Positions 8,364 through 16,567 are shown, numbered from the stretch's first letter. The stretch is DNA of 43,531 nucleotides from Tannerella sp. (GCA_031283785.1 JAITBC010000160.1:1-43531); one strand, 5' to 3'. A program made the numbers and translations. Notes: generated by a model from the letters alone, not told the origin.

Positions 8364-11300
8364 AAAATCTTCCATCAGGCCATAGTCGATCATCCGGTAT
8401 TCCGTACCGGGGATTGCTTCATTTATATTTTTCCAGTGTCCGGGAGAGGCCAGACCCGGCGCAGGATTCCTGTAATGCGGTCCCAACAGGTTTTTCAAAC
8501 TGCCGATCACGTGTACGTCTATCCGGTTTTCGCCTTCTTTTATATAAGGCGTGACGTTCAGTTGATAGGGATCATAACCTATAATACCTGCTTTTGTCCC
8601 GTTTACATATACTTCGGCAACCGTACCCTCCCATTTACCTAACCTGACAATGTATTCGCCCGAAATATCCGTTATATTGCAGGTTTTAGCATATTTAAAA
8701 TCCCATGAATAGAAAGGTTGTTTTTGTTCTTTCCAGCTTCCGAACGTGAAATCTTCAACCGGAGCGCTGATGCTCCATCCTTTCGGTTCCGGGACAACGG
8801 AAAAATTCCCCAGTATATAAACCGGTTCAACTTCGGCAAAAATACTCATGGGGCTGATGCTCAGTTCGACCGTATTACTACCTTTTTTTACGTTATTTCC
8901 GATCGGATAAACGCCAAATGATTTATCTAACCACCACTTGCCGGGAGCAGGTCTGACCGTCGCACCATTTATTTTTACGGTAAACAGTTCCGGGCGTTCA
9001 GCCACTAATTGCATACCCGAATAATCGAAATCATCATTGACCTTGAAATGATAGGACGCCGTAAATCCGCCATCCGTGAAATGACCCCGGTCGAGGATAT
9101 TACGTTTATACTGAACGGAAGTGTTCCATGGATTGCCGTTTGCAAAACCGTGCGCCCTGTAAACGATATTGGCAGCCGCCGAAAAGTGAACGTTCTGATG
9201 TGCCTGTCCCTTTACTGTTACATCGCAGAAATCGACCGTCATAACATTATCTTTCATCCTTGTAATCGTTGTCTCGCCTGTGGCTGGGACGACGATACTG
9301 CCGGGTTTTACGATCCGTTTTGCCGGATAACCGTTTTCCGATCTGCAGGAACTGTATAAAACCAGGCTTCCCGCAGGTTCCAGCCGGAATGATGCTGTCA
9401 ACTTGCCGTCTGCGGCAGATGAAGGATACACACATATACCGCCACTCTCCGCATCCATCTCAAGCAATGTCTTTCCTTTTATTGTAAGTTCTCCCGAAGA
9501 AGCTTCGTCCATTGAAGAATTTACAATAAAAACAAGCTCCCCGTCGGCATAAAGGCGGCGATGATGATACGGATTGCCGTTCTGAAAACGGATATCAAAA
9601 CCGTCCTCCGGCCGGAAATATTTATTGATAACGTCGCGATCCGCCTGCCGTTCTTTTATCACGGATTCCCGGGCGATGAACGAGACGAGATCCTTGTTTA
9701 CGGCGCCGTCTATCCGGTTTGGCTCCGAAAAGGCGATCAGGCGTCCTCCCTGTTCAACAAACCGGCGAAGCAGGGCGAACACAGGTTCGTTGAGCGTTTC
9801 ACACATCGGCGGAATGACAACGACGGAATATGCCGCCTGCCCGACAATAAATTTCCCGTTTTCCACCCGTCCGTTGTCTTTTATAATATTCTCCGACCCC
9901 AGGTCATATTCAACCTGACTCTTTTCCAGTAAAGTGACAAACGCCTGAAAGTTTTTCCCGATCTCCATCAATGCCGGGTTACTGCCCGTATGCGAGTAAT
10001 AAGACCATAACGTAGCATTCGGTTCCAGTATCAGTATATCATTCTTCTGAACACCCTTGCTCATCACCAGCGACAAGCGCCCGAAATAATCATTCTGCGT
10101 TTTATAACTATCAAACCAGGGCGAATGATATGTGAACACAGGAGGATAATCGTACTTGCGCGCTCCCGTCAGCGTCATGTGGGAGAGATGTTGATTCATG
10201 AAGTTCACGCCCAACACATATTCCCAGTCGCCCAGGCGTTTGAAATCTTTAAAAGTCTCCTCCCAGCCGCCGCCGCCGTACGTCTCGCTAAGCGTACGAC
10301 TATAACCCATCTGGTTCGCCGCGCTGCGGAGTTCCTTCACCGAGCGGATATTACCAAACTGTGCTTGCGGCGATTCTTCGTCAAACCGGTTGAACAGCAT
10401 ATCGATTGCCGGAACCTGATGCCAGGCATACATCGCCATATTATCAGGCCCGTCGTTCATCTGCGGCCAACCATGTTCCCAATAATGTCCGGTCCATTTC
10501 AGCTGATGCGCTTCCGTATAGGCATGCCAGGGCTTTGACCAGCGGTCAACAAACATTTGCAGCAATGTCTCCATATAATTATGCCGCACCCGTTTCCACT
10601 CCCCCGTTTCTTCGCTCAGTAACGGCAACAGCGGTTTCAGATCATAACCCCATTGCTGCCGGAATACGTCGAACAGATCAGGCGTCCAGCGAAGTCCGCC
10701 CGACGTGACAATATTCGGTTCGTCCGTAAACACGCCGGGGACAGCTTTGCCGAACTCATTCCCGATAGCATTTTCATAACCTTTCATCGTCACATCGATA
10801 AATTTTTCCGTCACACCGGAAACCAGCAGGTCGACATACGAATAGCCGCCATACCAGTCCGATTTCCCATAATAAGTCTTCTTATAGAGATAATACTCGC
10901 CTTTTATATCTTTGTATTCGCCGACAGAGGAGGTTATATCTTTCCATGAATCGCCTTCTTTTTTCAAACATATATAATATGTATCCGGATTGCCGGGAAT
11001 CATGTCCGTCTTCTCCAGTCCGAGTCCCTGCCCCTGATTATAAGATTCGGGCATTTCCTCCGGCACATGTCCTCCGGCAAAACCGCTTGGATACGAGTTT
11101 TCATCATATATCCACACTTCCAGCCCCATCTCTTTCCCTTTCTCGACGGTATATTGATACATTTTAAACCAGTCGTCGGAAAGATATTCCGTAATCATTC
11201 CCGGTCGCGGATGCACGAACAATCCGCCGAACCCGGCGTTTTTCAATTCACCAAGCATACGGTCAAGCTCCGTTTCCGTCACTTTCCCGTTCCATACCCA

Positions 11301-11471
11301 AAGCGGCTTACTGCGATACTCCGACGGAGGATTCGCAAAGAGTGATGCTATTGACTGAAAGTCATCTTCTGTCGCATGATTTCCATGTTGACCCCGACAT
11401 CCTGACCCTGACAATACCGTCAATATTGCGGACAGGAAAAATGTACAGTAATTTCGTAGTTGTTTTTTCAT
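8343..11471 (-). CDS. GH106-like glycoside hydrolase, lipoprotein
   Basis: I chose the ATG at 11469-11471 (1042 aa) because it directly precedes a lipoprotein signal (MKKQLRNYC... SGSGC, Cys25). An in-frame extension upstream adds 19 residues with no signal character. The N-terminal half is a TIM-barrel-like domain (YRSKPLWVWNGKVTETELDR, GFGGLFVHPRPG, VWIYDENSYPSGFAGG, FTDEPN), typical of the large PF17132 (GH106 alpha-L-rhamnosidase-like) group. The C-terminal part has beta-sandwich sugar-binding domains, as in GH2 proteins (VAEVYVNGTKAGIIGYDPYQ). It would cleave terminal sugars in the periplasm or on the surface. Rhamnosidase activity is inferred from the family only, and PF17132 members can differ. 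It probably heads this part of the locus. Confidence 0.78.
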   Translation of the reverse strand: MKKQLRNYCTFFLSAILTVLSGSGCRGQHGNHATEDDFQSIASLFANPPSEYRSKPLWVWNGKVTETELDRMLGELKNAGFGGLFVHPRPGMITEYLSDDWFKMYQYTVEKGKEMGLEVWIYDENSYPSGFAGGHVPEEMPESYNQGQGLGLEKTDMIPGNPDTYYICLKKEGDSWKDITSSVGEYKDIKGEYYLYKKTYYGKSDWYGGYSYVDLLVSGVTEKFIDVTMKGYENAIGNEFGKAVPGVFTDEPNIVTSGGLRWTPDLFDVFRQQWGYDLKPLLPLLSEETGEWKRVRHNYMETLLQMFVDRWSKPWHAYTEAHQLKWTGHYWEHGWPQMNDGPDNMAMYAWHQVPAIDMLFNRFDEESPQAQFGNIRSVKELRSAANQMGYSRTLSETYGGGGWEETFKDFKRLGDWEYVLGVNFMNQHLSHMTLTGARKYDYPPVFTYHSPWFDSYKTQNDYFGRLSLVMSKGVQKNDILILEPNATLWSYYSHTGSNPALMEIGKNFQAFVTLLEKSQVEYDLGSENIIKDNGRVENGKFIVGQAAYSVVVIPPMCETLNEPVFALLRRFVEQGGRLIAFSEPNRIDGAVNKDLVSFIARESVIKERQADRDVINKYFRPEDGFDIRFQNGNPYHHRRLYADGELVFIVNSSMDEASSGELTIKGKTLLEMDAESGGICVYPSSAADGKLTASFRLEPAGSLVLYSSCRSENGYPAKRIVKPGSIVVPATGETTITRMKDNVMTVDFCDVTVKGQAHQNVHFSAAANIVYRAHGFANGNPWNTSVQYKRNILDRGHFTDGGFTASYHFKVNDDFDYSGMQLVAERPELFTVKINGATVRPAPGKWWLDKSFGVYPIGNNVKKGSNTVELSISPMSIFAEVEPVYILGNFSVVPEPKGWSISAPVEDFTFGSWKEQKQPFYSWDFKYAKTCNITDISGEYIVRLGKWEGTVAEVYVNGTKAGIIGYDPYQLNVTPYIKEGENRIDVHVIGSLKNLLGPHYRNPAPGLASPGHWKNINEAIPGTEYRMIDYGLMEDFQLTIDN

Positions 11472-11620
11472 GAGTGAAAATTCATTTGTTATATATTCCG
11501 GCTCAAAGATCAACCTTATAAAATACAAAAATATTCCAAATGTGATATATAAACTGCAAAAAATGATATTTAGCAGCGATTTGTATTTGGGGCCTGTGCG
11601 TCCCCGCTTCCGGTTTCTTT

Positions 11621-11704
11621 CGTTTGAGCTGATAGCGCGACCGTATTTAGTTTGAGCTGATAGCGCGACCGTATTTCGTTTGAGTTGATAGCGCGACCGT
11701 ATTT
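11621..11704. repeat. three tandem 28-bp repeats
   Basis: The copies are 11621-11648, 11649-11676 and 11677-11704, with no spacer. Each contains GTTTGAGYTGATAGCGCG followed by ACCGTATTT. They differ only at the first base (c/a/c) and at one internal C/T. The absence of spacers rules out CRISPR. Confidence 0.95.
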
Positions 11705-11854
11705 ATTACCACCCTGTATGCCGCGACATCCTCGTGATCGTCTTTCCGGCTCTATTAACGAATCGTGTGGATAATCCATCCAAGCCGGAGGACGTTTTAC
11801 TCGGCAGGTTCGTTCGCCGGTAACGACGTCCTCCTTTGTGTTGAAAAAATATTC

Positions 11855-11891
11855 CGGTACAGGCGTTTAGAGCGCACTGTTTAAAATTTGG
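11855..11891. repeat. left copy of 37-bp direct repeat flanking a two-gene cassette
   Basis: The 37 bases beginning CGGTACAGGCGTTTAGAGCG and ending TTAAAATTTGG recur at 13773-13809 in the same orientation with a single T/C difference. The sequences beyond both ends differ between the copies. Confidence 0.95.
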
Positions 11892-11914
11892 CGCTGCCTT
11901 TGCCGTGCGCCAAA
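11887..11914 (-). terminator. terminator-like hairpin after the 183-aa gene
   Basis: TTTGGCGC (11887-11894) pairs with GCGCCAAA (11907-11914), an 8-bp stem with a 12-nt loop. On the minus strand it lies 40 bp after the stop of the 183-aa gene and is followed by AAATTTTAAA. It has only a short T tract and overlaps the edge of the 37-bp repeat. Confidence 0.5.
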
Positions 11915-11954
11915 AACTGCCCGTCAGGTGCAGGCATTTCAGGTATTTTACAGA

Positions 11955-12506
11955 TTAATCGATGTTCATTTCTGACAAAGTTGTTTTCTTAACAGGATAT
12001 ATATAATCGCCGTTATTTTCGTGTGCATATATTACAAGCGGTTTGTCAAGAATGGCGTTGCTGCCGGAACCAACTGCCTCTGCATAAACAAAAAGTCCGT
12101 TGGCAACATCGCTCAGTGAAGTTGCTATTGTGTTGTGTGCCTGTGCAAAAGCCTCGCCTTTCGCACGCCACAACTCCAAACGGGTATATTCCAAACTTTC
12201 ATAACGAACCGTTTCCAGATCAATTTTCTGTGCCGCCGCTTTCAAACGGGCGAGCGCATTGGCATCAATTTCGCCTTTGGTAGAAAAAGCGTAAATGCCG
12301 TAATACGACTTTGTATCATTATCCTGGTGCTCAAAATGTTGTACCAGACAGAGCGGAAGCACTGCTTTTTTCTCTGCTGCCGACCATACGGCAAATGATT
12401 TCCCGGCTTTTCCGCCCAAAAATCCACCACCGTGAACGTTCTTAAATCCTTCTTTTGAGGCTAATTGTCTCTCAAGCGTTGTTGCTGATTGCTTTAATTT
12501 ATCCAT
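11955..12506 (-). CDS. unrecognised 183-aa protein
   Basis: I chose the ATG at 12504-12506 (MDKLKQSATTLERQ). An in-frame TTG 15 bp upstream is possible but less likely. The predicted product is soluble, with no signal peptide or membrane segment. Features are a short amphipathic N-terminus, a Gly-rich turn (NVHGGGFLGGKAGKSFAVWS, about 23-42), and mixed alpha/beta character. Helical stretches at about 80-130 include ALARLKAAAQKI and ELWRAKGEAFAQAHN. I recognise no catalytic motif. It is the downstream member of a same-strand pair with the 222-aa gene, but 173 bp separates them, so it may have its own promoter. Both lie between the 37-bp direct repeats. The protein-like composition and clean start and stop support a real gene, but function is unknown. 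Confidence 0.65.
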   Translation of the reverse strand: MDKLKQSATTLERQLASKEGFKNVHGGGFLGGKAGKSFAVWSAAEKKAVLPLCLVQHFEHQDNDTKSYYGIYAFSTKGEIDANALARLKAAAQKIDLETVRYESLEYTRLELWRAKGEAFAQAHNTIATSLSDVANGLFVYAEAVGSGSNAILDKPLVIYAHENNGDYIYPVKKTTLSEMNID

Positions 12507-12679
12507 AAAATATAGTTTCAATTTATATCATGTGTTTACTTTTATACTGTGCCCATCCGCAAATTGACTTGTTTAAAACTGCGTATATACCTCCCTTTTG
12601 GCGGGATATGCGCCATAAATCTGCCGGATATATTTTTTTGACGGTTCATAATAAATTTTATTCTCATGCATCCGTATTT

Positions 12680-13348
12680 TCAGGCGATCACGGTGGCTTC
12701 GGTGATGCTTTCGGGGCCTTCCTTGCCGTGGGAGTTGGAGTAGCGGGCGTAGATGTTGGCCTGTTTAGCGAGCTGTTCGAGCGGAAATTCTACGACGTGG
12801 TGGCAGGTGGACGAAAAGTCCAGCTTGCGGTATTCGCTTTCGTGCTTCGGCGTTTCGCCTACTTCGGTGACGGCGAGGTAGATGTAGCTGCCGGTGGCGT
12901 ACTGCGGCTTTTTCTTTTTGCCGGTGGCGCTGTCCAGTACTTCAATCTCGTAGCGGCGGGCGCCGACCTGTCTGATGGCGAGCGCGGGGACTTTGTCGGG
13001 GATGCCGGCCGGCGTGCGCGTGGTGTCGCGTTCCCTGATGCCGAACACTTCGAGGTCGGCCGCGGGGACGGCCGTGTTGTAGCGGATGTTTTCGTTCAGG
13101 AACTTGCGCCATTCCTTTTTGAGCGCGGCGCTGGCCTCGTCGCGTGTGCGGCGTGCGCCGGTGGTGGCTGTTTCGGGATTGGCGGCTATCAATTCTGCCT
13201 GTATGTAGGCGTCGTAAAGCGGGGCTACCGGCATCAGTTTGGTTTCGGCGATGCCGTAGATTTGCAAATTGATCTGCGCCTTGGCATAGGCGATTTTAAT
13301 GTACTCTGTGAAACCTGCAATGGTTGTCGGAAAAAGATTTTCGGGCAT
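12680..13348 (-). CDS. GC-rich hypothetical protein, 222 aa, of a widespread function-unknown Bacteroidales type
   Basis: The organisation matches a family of about 220-aa proteins I know from many Bacteroidales genomes without assigned function. It has an N-terminal helical part (about 1-100) with YIKIAYAKAQIN and EASAALKKEWRKFLNENIRYN, then the signature DTTRTPAGIPDKVP (about 108-121). A beta-rich, fibronectin-like C-terminal part ends in ARYSNSHGKEGPES, comparable to RWENTRGEKGPWSE in better-known members. There is no signal peptide or catalytic motif. Base composition stands out: hand counts give 67-75% G+C over 12961-13080 and 58% in flanking lines, against 38-52% in lines sampled from neighbouring genes. 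This suggests transfer or special codon use. An array of palindromic repeats spaced 21 bp lies just upstream. Confidence 0.75.
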   Translation of the reverse strand: MPENLFPTTIAGFTEYIKIAYAKAQINLQIYGIAETKLMPVAPLYDAYIQAELIAANPETATTGARRTRDEASAALKKEWRKFLNENIRYNTAVPAADLEVFGIRERDTTRTPAGIPDKVPALAIRQVGARRYEIEVLDSATGKKKKPQYATGSYIYLAVTEVGETPKHESEYRKLDFSSTCHHVVEFPLEQLAKQANIYARYSNSHGKEGPESITEATVIA

Positions 13349-13426
13349 AGCGTGAATTTTTTTTGCTGTTAATACTATTTAATTTGTTATCTGACAGTGT
13401 TTTCCGGTCGTTCCCGGAAGTTTTCG

Positions 13427-13623
13427 GGTAATTACTTTGAACTTCCGGGTAATTACTTGCAGTTTCCGGGTAATTACTTCCGGTTTTCAGGTAGCTACTT
13501 CCACCTTCAGGTAATTACCGGGAACTTGTGTGCAGTTACTTTAAACCTTCGAGCAGTTACTTCCAGTCTTCAGGTAATTACTTTTAAACTTCCGGTAATT
13601 ACCGGGAACTTCCAGGTCGCTAC
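13427..13623. repeat. ten palindromic GTAATTAC-like cores at 21-bp period
   Basis: Nine-base cores (GGTAATTAC and variants GGTAGCTAC, TGCAGTTAC, AGCAGTTAC, GGTCGCTAC) start at 13427, 13448, 13469, 13490, 13510, 13531, 13552, 13573, 13594 and 13615. Spacings are 21,21,21,20,21,21,21,21,21. Most are, or are close to, the palindrome GGTAATTACC. Between cores lies a variable filler, often CTTCC or GGGAACTT. The array is 79-275 bp upstream of the 222-aa gene start, the right position for an operator array. Confidence 0.93.
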
Positions 13624-13772
13624 CTGAAAACGATACAAAGATACATATAATATTTTTGTTATCCTCCAAATTTTTCTTTCTCTTTTTTTCGGCAGGCGAT
13701 TTTTATGGATTTTTCTTTATGCCGGACTTTATGCCTGATACGGGATTGACAGGCCGGGAATTAAAAATGGTT

Positions 13773-13809
13773 CGGTACAGGCGTTTAGAGCGCACTGCTT
13801 AAAATTTGG
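13773..13809. repeat. right copy of 37-bp direct repeat
   Basis: It matches 11855-11891 at 36 of 37 positions (C instead of T in CACTGCTTAAAATTTGG) in the same orientation, 1918 bp away. Together the copies enclose the 183-aa gene, the 222-aa gene and the 21-bp array. Confidence 0.95.
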
Positions 13810-13932
13810 AAGATACAGAGCAAGCAATGTGCACTTCCGGGAAGCATCCGCTTAGCGGGACAGTACATGTGGATGAATTTTATCCACCCGCCGCCACCCG
13901 TTTCGTTTAGCTCTCAGGCCGCTGTAACGTCG

Positions 13933-15159
13933 CTAACGGATATTTTGTGACAAATAAAACTTTTCAATCGTATCGCATACTTTTTTACCGGCAGAGATAA
14001 TTTCATTTTTATTTACGCTCCCCGTTTCACGCCATTTCTCAATTAAGGGGTTGAATGTGTCGAAAACGTCCTTTTCAACCGGTTTCAGCAATTGCATATA
14101 CCCTGTGCCTTCATCATTGTAAACTTTCGAGAAATGCAGATAAGTCTGTCCATGTCCGCGTTCAACATCGTACAGGGTCTTTTTAATTTTTGCCGTCCAA
14201 TCGCACATTTTAGACGAAGATTCGCCTTTTTTCCTCAGCAACAACGCCGGATTGTCGTTACCGGCCTTTACCCAGGCGGGAAGCGCAACCGAAACGGGCG
14301 GATAGCCCAATATTACCCACATGGTCGTAAGTTCCGGGTTTTCGCCTTCTTTCACGCCGTGGAAAACCGTTGAGCTTGCCGTCGAATTACGCGGGATAAA
14401 ATCGGAATCGGGTATATAGCCGTTTTTATACAAACTCATTACGTCCTTATCCGTATAGTCTATATTAAGTAATGAATTGTAATATGTACGCGCGAGGCGA
14501 TTGAAAATCCATTGCGGTGAGAAGTCTTTTGAAGGCGCCTGTCCGGCAACGATATTCATAGCCGTCTGGTAACGTATATAACCTTCCCCCTTATCATAAA
14601 ACCCCGTATATGAGAAATTCGTATATACCAGATAGCCGTTTGGAGCGACGCTCGGATCGTTCACATCCAGCATTCTGTATCCTTCGGAGGATGTTTCAAA
14701 ATAGGCGGCGTTACCTTCGGCGTCGATAACGCCATAGTTAGCTTCCACATTCAGGGGACGTGAAAGCGTATCAAGCAAGTGTTTAAAATCGGGAACGTTC
14801 CTGCATATTTCAAGCGCTTTACGCATGAGCGAACCGTTATTCGACGACACTCTGCTTTCGGTCAGATTATAGGAAAGCGTATTGATAATGGCGAATCCCT
14901 GTGAGTTCGTACCTGCCCAGACGCTTGCCGTGTTGATGTCTTTTGAACTGTTACGCACAATCCCGAGGCGTTGAAAACCGCTCGAATCGGAGTATACGAG
15001 GCTGTGAAAAGGATTTTCGGTATCGGAATTTTTCCACATTAACGGACGTCCATCCTTCGTCGCTTTCCCCGAAATAATAATGGTTGTACAGGGAAACGAA
15101 TTTGCCGTGATCATCAGCGCATAAACGGTTAATACCGCTTTAAAAACAGATTTTATCAT
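13933..15159 (-). CDS. C45-like Ntn hydrolase (linear amide C-N hydrolase/acyltransferase fold)
   Basis: This 408-aa protein has a signal peptide (about 1-23) followed immediately by Cys24 in FPCTTIIISGK. This is the pattern of secreted N-terminal-nucleophile enzymes, where removal of the leader exposes the catalytic Cys. GRPLMWKNSDTE soon after corresponds to the substrate-pocket Arg/Asn/Asp region seen in choloylglycine hydrolase and acyl-CoA:6-APA acyltransferase relatives. NSQGFAIINTLSYN and GNAAYFETS are further family-type strands. The likely reaction is hydrolysis of a linear amide bond in the periplasm. The substrate is unknown, and bile-salt hydrolase activity should not be assumed. 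It has its own promoter at 15179-15210 and is separated from the endonuclease IV gene upstream. Confidence 0.75.
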   Translation of the reverse strand: MIKSVFKAVLTVYALMITANSFPCTTIIISGKATKDGRPLMWKNSDTENPFHSLVYSDSSGFQRLGIVRNSSKDINTASVWAGTNSQGFAIINTLSYNLTESRVSSNNGSLMRKALEICRNVPDFKHLLDTLSRPLNVEANYGVIDAEGNAAYFETSSEGYRMLDVNDPSVAPNGYLVYTNFSYTGFYDKGEGYIRYQTAMNIVAGQAPSKDFSPQWIFNRLARTYYNSLLNIDYTDKDVMSLYKNGYIPDSDFIPRNSTASSTVFHGVKEGENPELTTMWVILGYPPVSVALPAWVKAGNDNPALLLRKKGESSSKMCDWTAKIKKTLYDVERGHGQTYLHFSKVYNDEGTGYMQLLKPVEKDVFDTFNPLIEKWRETGSVNKNEIISAGKKVCDTIEKFYLSQNIR

Positions 15160-15178
15160 ATATTTTTATATAGAGTTG

Positions 15179-15210
15179 CAAATTTAAACGAGAAATCCGA
15201 CTTTTCCAAA
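15179..15210 (-). promoter_or_regulatory. Bacteroidota promoter for the C45-like gene
   Basis: On the minus strand, TTTG (15207-15210) and TAAATTTG (15179-15186) are 20 bp apart. Both boxes match the TTTG / TAnnTTTG consensus, and they lie 20 bp before the start codon. Confidence 0.7.
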
Positions 15211-15223
15211 GAATATAACAAAA

Positions 15224-16072
15224 CTACAACAATTTTTCCTGCCCCTTATAGAGCGTCTTAAGCAGTTTTATTTCTTCCGCATAACCGGGAAGTTCGTTCG
15301 GCGTTTCAAGATAAAACGGCAGATGTTTCAGCTTCGGATGGTTGATTACGCGAGTAATCGTTTCCAATCCCAGCGACCCGTTACCGATCGTTTCGTGGCG
15401 ATCCTTATGACTTCCATAAGGATTCTTGCTATCATTCAAATGGATGGCTTTCAGGCGTTCCAGCCCCAGAACTCTGTCGAATTCGGATACGACGCCGTCC
15501 AGATCGCGGACAATGTCATATCCGGCATCATAGATATGGCAAGTATCCAAGCAAACGCCTGTTTTTTCGGATAACCTCACCCCGTCTATAACAGTGCGCA
15601 GTTCCTCAAATGATCGGCCGATTTCGCTTCCTTTACCGGCCATTGTTTCAAGCAGTACTGTGGTCGTTTGTTCCGGCTTCAGGACGTCGTTCAATGCATC
15701 AATGATAAAGCGGATGCCGACCTCTACGCCCTGATTCACATGGCTGCCGGGATGAAAATTATATAAGCTGCCGGGAAGATATTCCATGCGTCGCAGATCG
15801 TCGACCATCGTATCATGCGCAAACTTGCGAATGTGTGAATCCGCAGCGCATATATTCATTGTATATGGCGCATGTGCGAGAAAAAAGGCAAAATCATTCG
15901 CTTTTGCTATCTCCAGAAATTTCTCAATATCGTCTTCATCCATCGCTTTTGCGCTTCCACCACGGGGATTACGCGTAAAAAACTGAAATGTATTCGCTCC
16001 CACCGACAATGCGTCTTCGGCCATTGCTTTATAGCCTTTTGAAACCGATAAATGACATCCTATACGAAACAT
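15224..16072 (-). CDS. nfo: endonuclease IV (AP endonuclease)
   Basis: The start is the ATG at 16070-16072 ([14 protein letters not shown], 282 aa). A 42-residue upstream extension in frame is not family-like. Endonuclease IV cuts abasic DNA using three zinc ions in a TIM barrel. Visible family blocks are [68 protein letters not shown] and [20 protein letters not shown], which carry the metal-binding His, Glu and Asp residues. The length is normal. It begins 14 bp after the small membrane protein gene stops, so it is the last gene of a three-gene operon led by the C1 peptidase. Confidence 0.96.
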   Translation of the reverse strand: MFRIGCHLSVSKGYKAMAEDALSVGANTFQFFTRNPRGGSAKAMDEDDIEKFLEIAKANDFAFFLAHAPYTMNICAADSHIRKFAHDTMVDDLRRMEYLPGSLYNFHPGSHVNQGVEVGIRFIIDALNDVLKPEQTTTVLLETMAGKGSEIGRSFEELRTVIDGVRLSEKTGVCLDTCHIYDAGYDIVRDLDGVVSEFDRVLGLERLKAIHLNDSKNPYGSHKDRHETIGNGSLGLETITRVINHPKLKHLPFYLETPNELPGYAEEIKLLKTLYKGQEKLL

Positions 16073-16086
16073 ATCTATTATAGCTT

Positions 16087-16563
16087 CTATTTGTTCCCGG
16101 ATGCAGCATTTGCAACCGTATCCATAATCTCCGGCATTTCCGGTTCTTCCGTGATACTGACGATTTCGTCGACTATGTACCGTGAATATCCACGCCATGG
16201 TATGGCCCCTAAATATTCGGTATAATGAAGTTCTACCGTCTTACCTCCCGCATGCATAAGTTTCTCCGCTATATCTTTTTCAGCTACGGAAAAGACAAAT
16301 TCGTCAGGCTGAACGCCTTCCGATTCTGGGGATTTGATGCCGTACAGGATCAATTTCCCTTCATATGTTTTAAATACCAGGCCTTTGTATACGACATAAT
16401 TCAGTTTGCCGGATTTAACTCCTTCTGCATACGGATAATAATACCGTATAGCGCCCCAGATAACGAAACCTGAAAATAATACAACGAAAATAATATTCCG
16501 TATTTTGCGCCATCGACGTCCTTTCCGGCGTGCGACATCGCTCTGTTCCAATAAAGATTCCAT
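16087..16563 (-). CDS. small membrane-anchored protein, function unknown
   Basis: This 158-aa protein has a basic N-terminus ([12 protein letters not shown], 11-22) and one membrane segment (about 23-43, [17 protein letters not shown]). The rest is probably extracytoplasmic, with [42 protein letters not shown] and a C-terminal acidic tail. The same architecture is common as an unnamed conserved protein in Bacteroidales. I know no function for it. It lies 4 bp after the C1 peptidase stop and 14 bp before nfo, so the three genes are co-transcribed. That says little about its role. Confidence 0.85.
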   Translation of the reverse strand: MESLLEQSDVARRKGRRWRKIRNIIFVVLFSGFVIWGAIRYYYPYAEGVKSGKLNYVVYKGLVFKTYEGKLILYGIKSPESEGVQPDEFVFSVAEKDIAEKLMHAGGKTVELHYTEYLGAIPWRGYSRYIVDEIVSITEEPEMPEIMDTVANAASGNK

Positions 16564-16567
16564 ATTA

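Larger units (their letters stand above)
11472..11954. other. gene-free region with 28-bp tandem repeats and hairpins
   Basis: This 483-bp gap contains three abutting 28-bp repeats (11621-11704) and an inverted repeat, GGAGGACGT 11787-11795 with ACGTCCTCC 11826-11834. It also holds the left 37-bp repeat (11855-11891) and a terminator-like hairpin (11887-11914). The 69-codon minus-strand frame across it is made of repeat sequence and looks spurious. No clear promoter for the hydrolase gene was found. TTTG motifs occur near 11500-11560 without a proper TAnnTTTG partner. Confidence 0.6.
13349..13932. other. gene-free region: repeat array, AT-rich spacer, direct repeat, small hairpins
   Basis: It contains the 21-bp-period array (13427-13623) and then an AT-rich stretch (about 13636-13700). 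The right 37-bp repeat is at 13773-13809. A small hairpin, GTGGAT 13869-13874 with ATCCAC 13882-13887, lies after the C45-like gene without a T tract. The 76-codon plus-strand frame over the array is discussed under rejected items. Confidence 0.6.

Noticed and set aside
11621..11704. CRISPR array
   Set aside because: The 28-bp units abut with no spacers, and no cas genes are present.
12530..13372. 280-codon plus-strand frame opposite the 222-aa gene
   Set aside because: It is open because the opposing gene is GC-rich. Its Gly/Val/Phe/Asp-heavy composition is typical of an antisense shadow, and the minus-strand gene has recognisable family motifs.
13427..13623. CRISPR array
   Set aside because: The period is only 21 bp with a 9-bp core, too short for repeat plus spacer, and no cas genes are present.
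13397..13627. 76-codon plus-strand frame with a 7-residue repeat (GNYF-type) over the 21-bp array
   Set aside because: The repeat reads in one frame only until the 20-bp step near 13500, then switches to a different repeat (LQVIT). There is no independent sign of translation. DNA-level spacing explains it better.
13869..13887. intrinsic terminator for the C45-like gene
   Set aside because: Only a 6-bp stem with no T tract on the minus strand.
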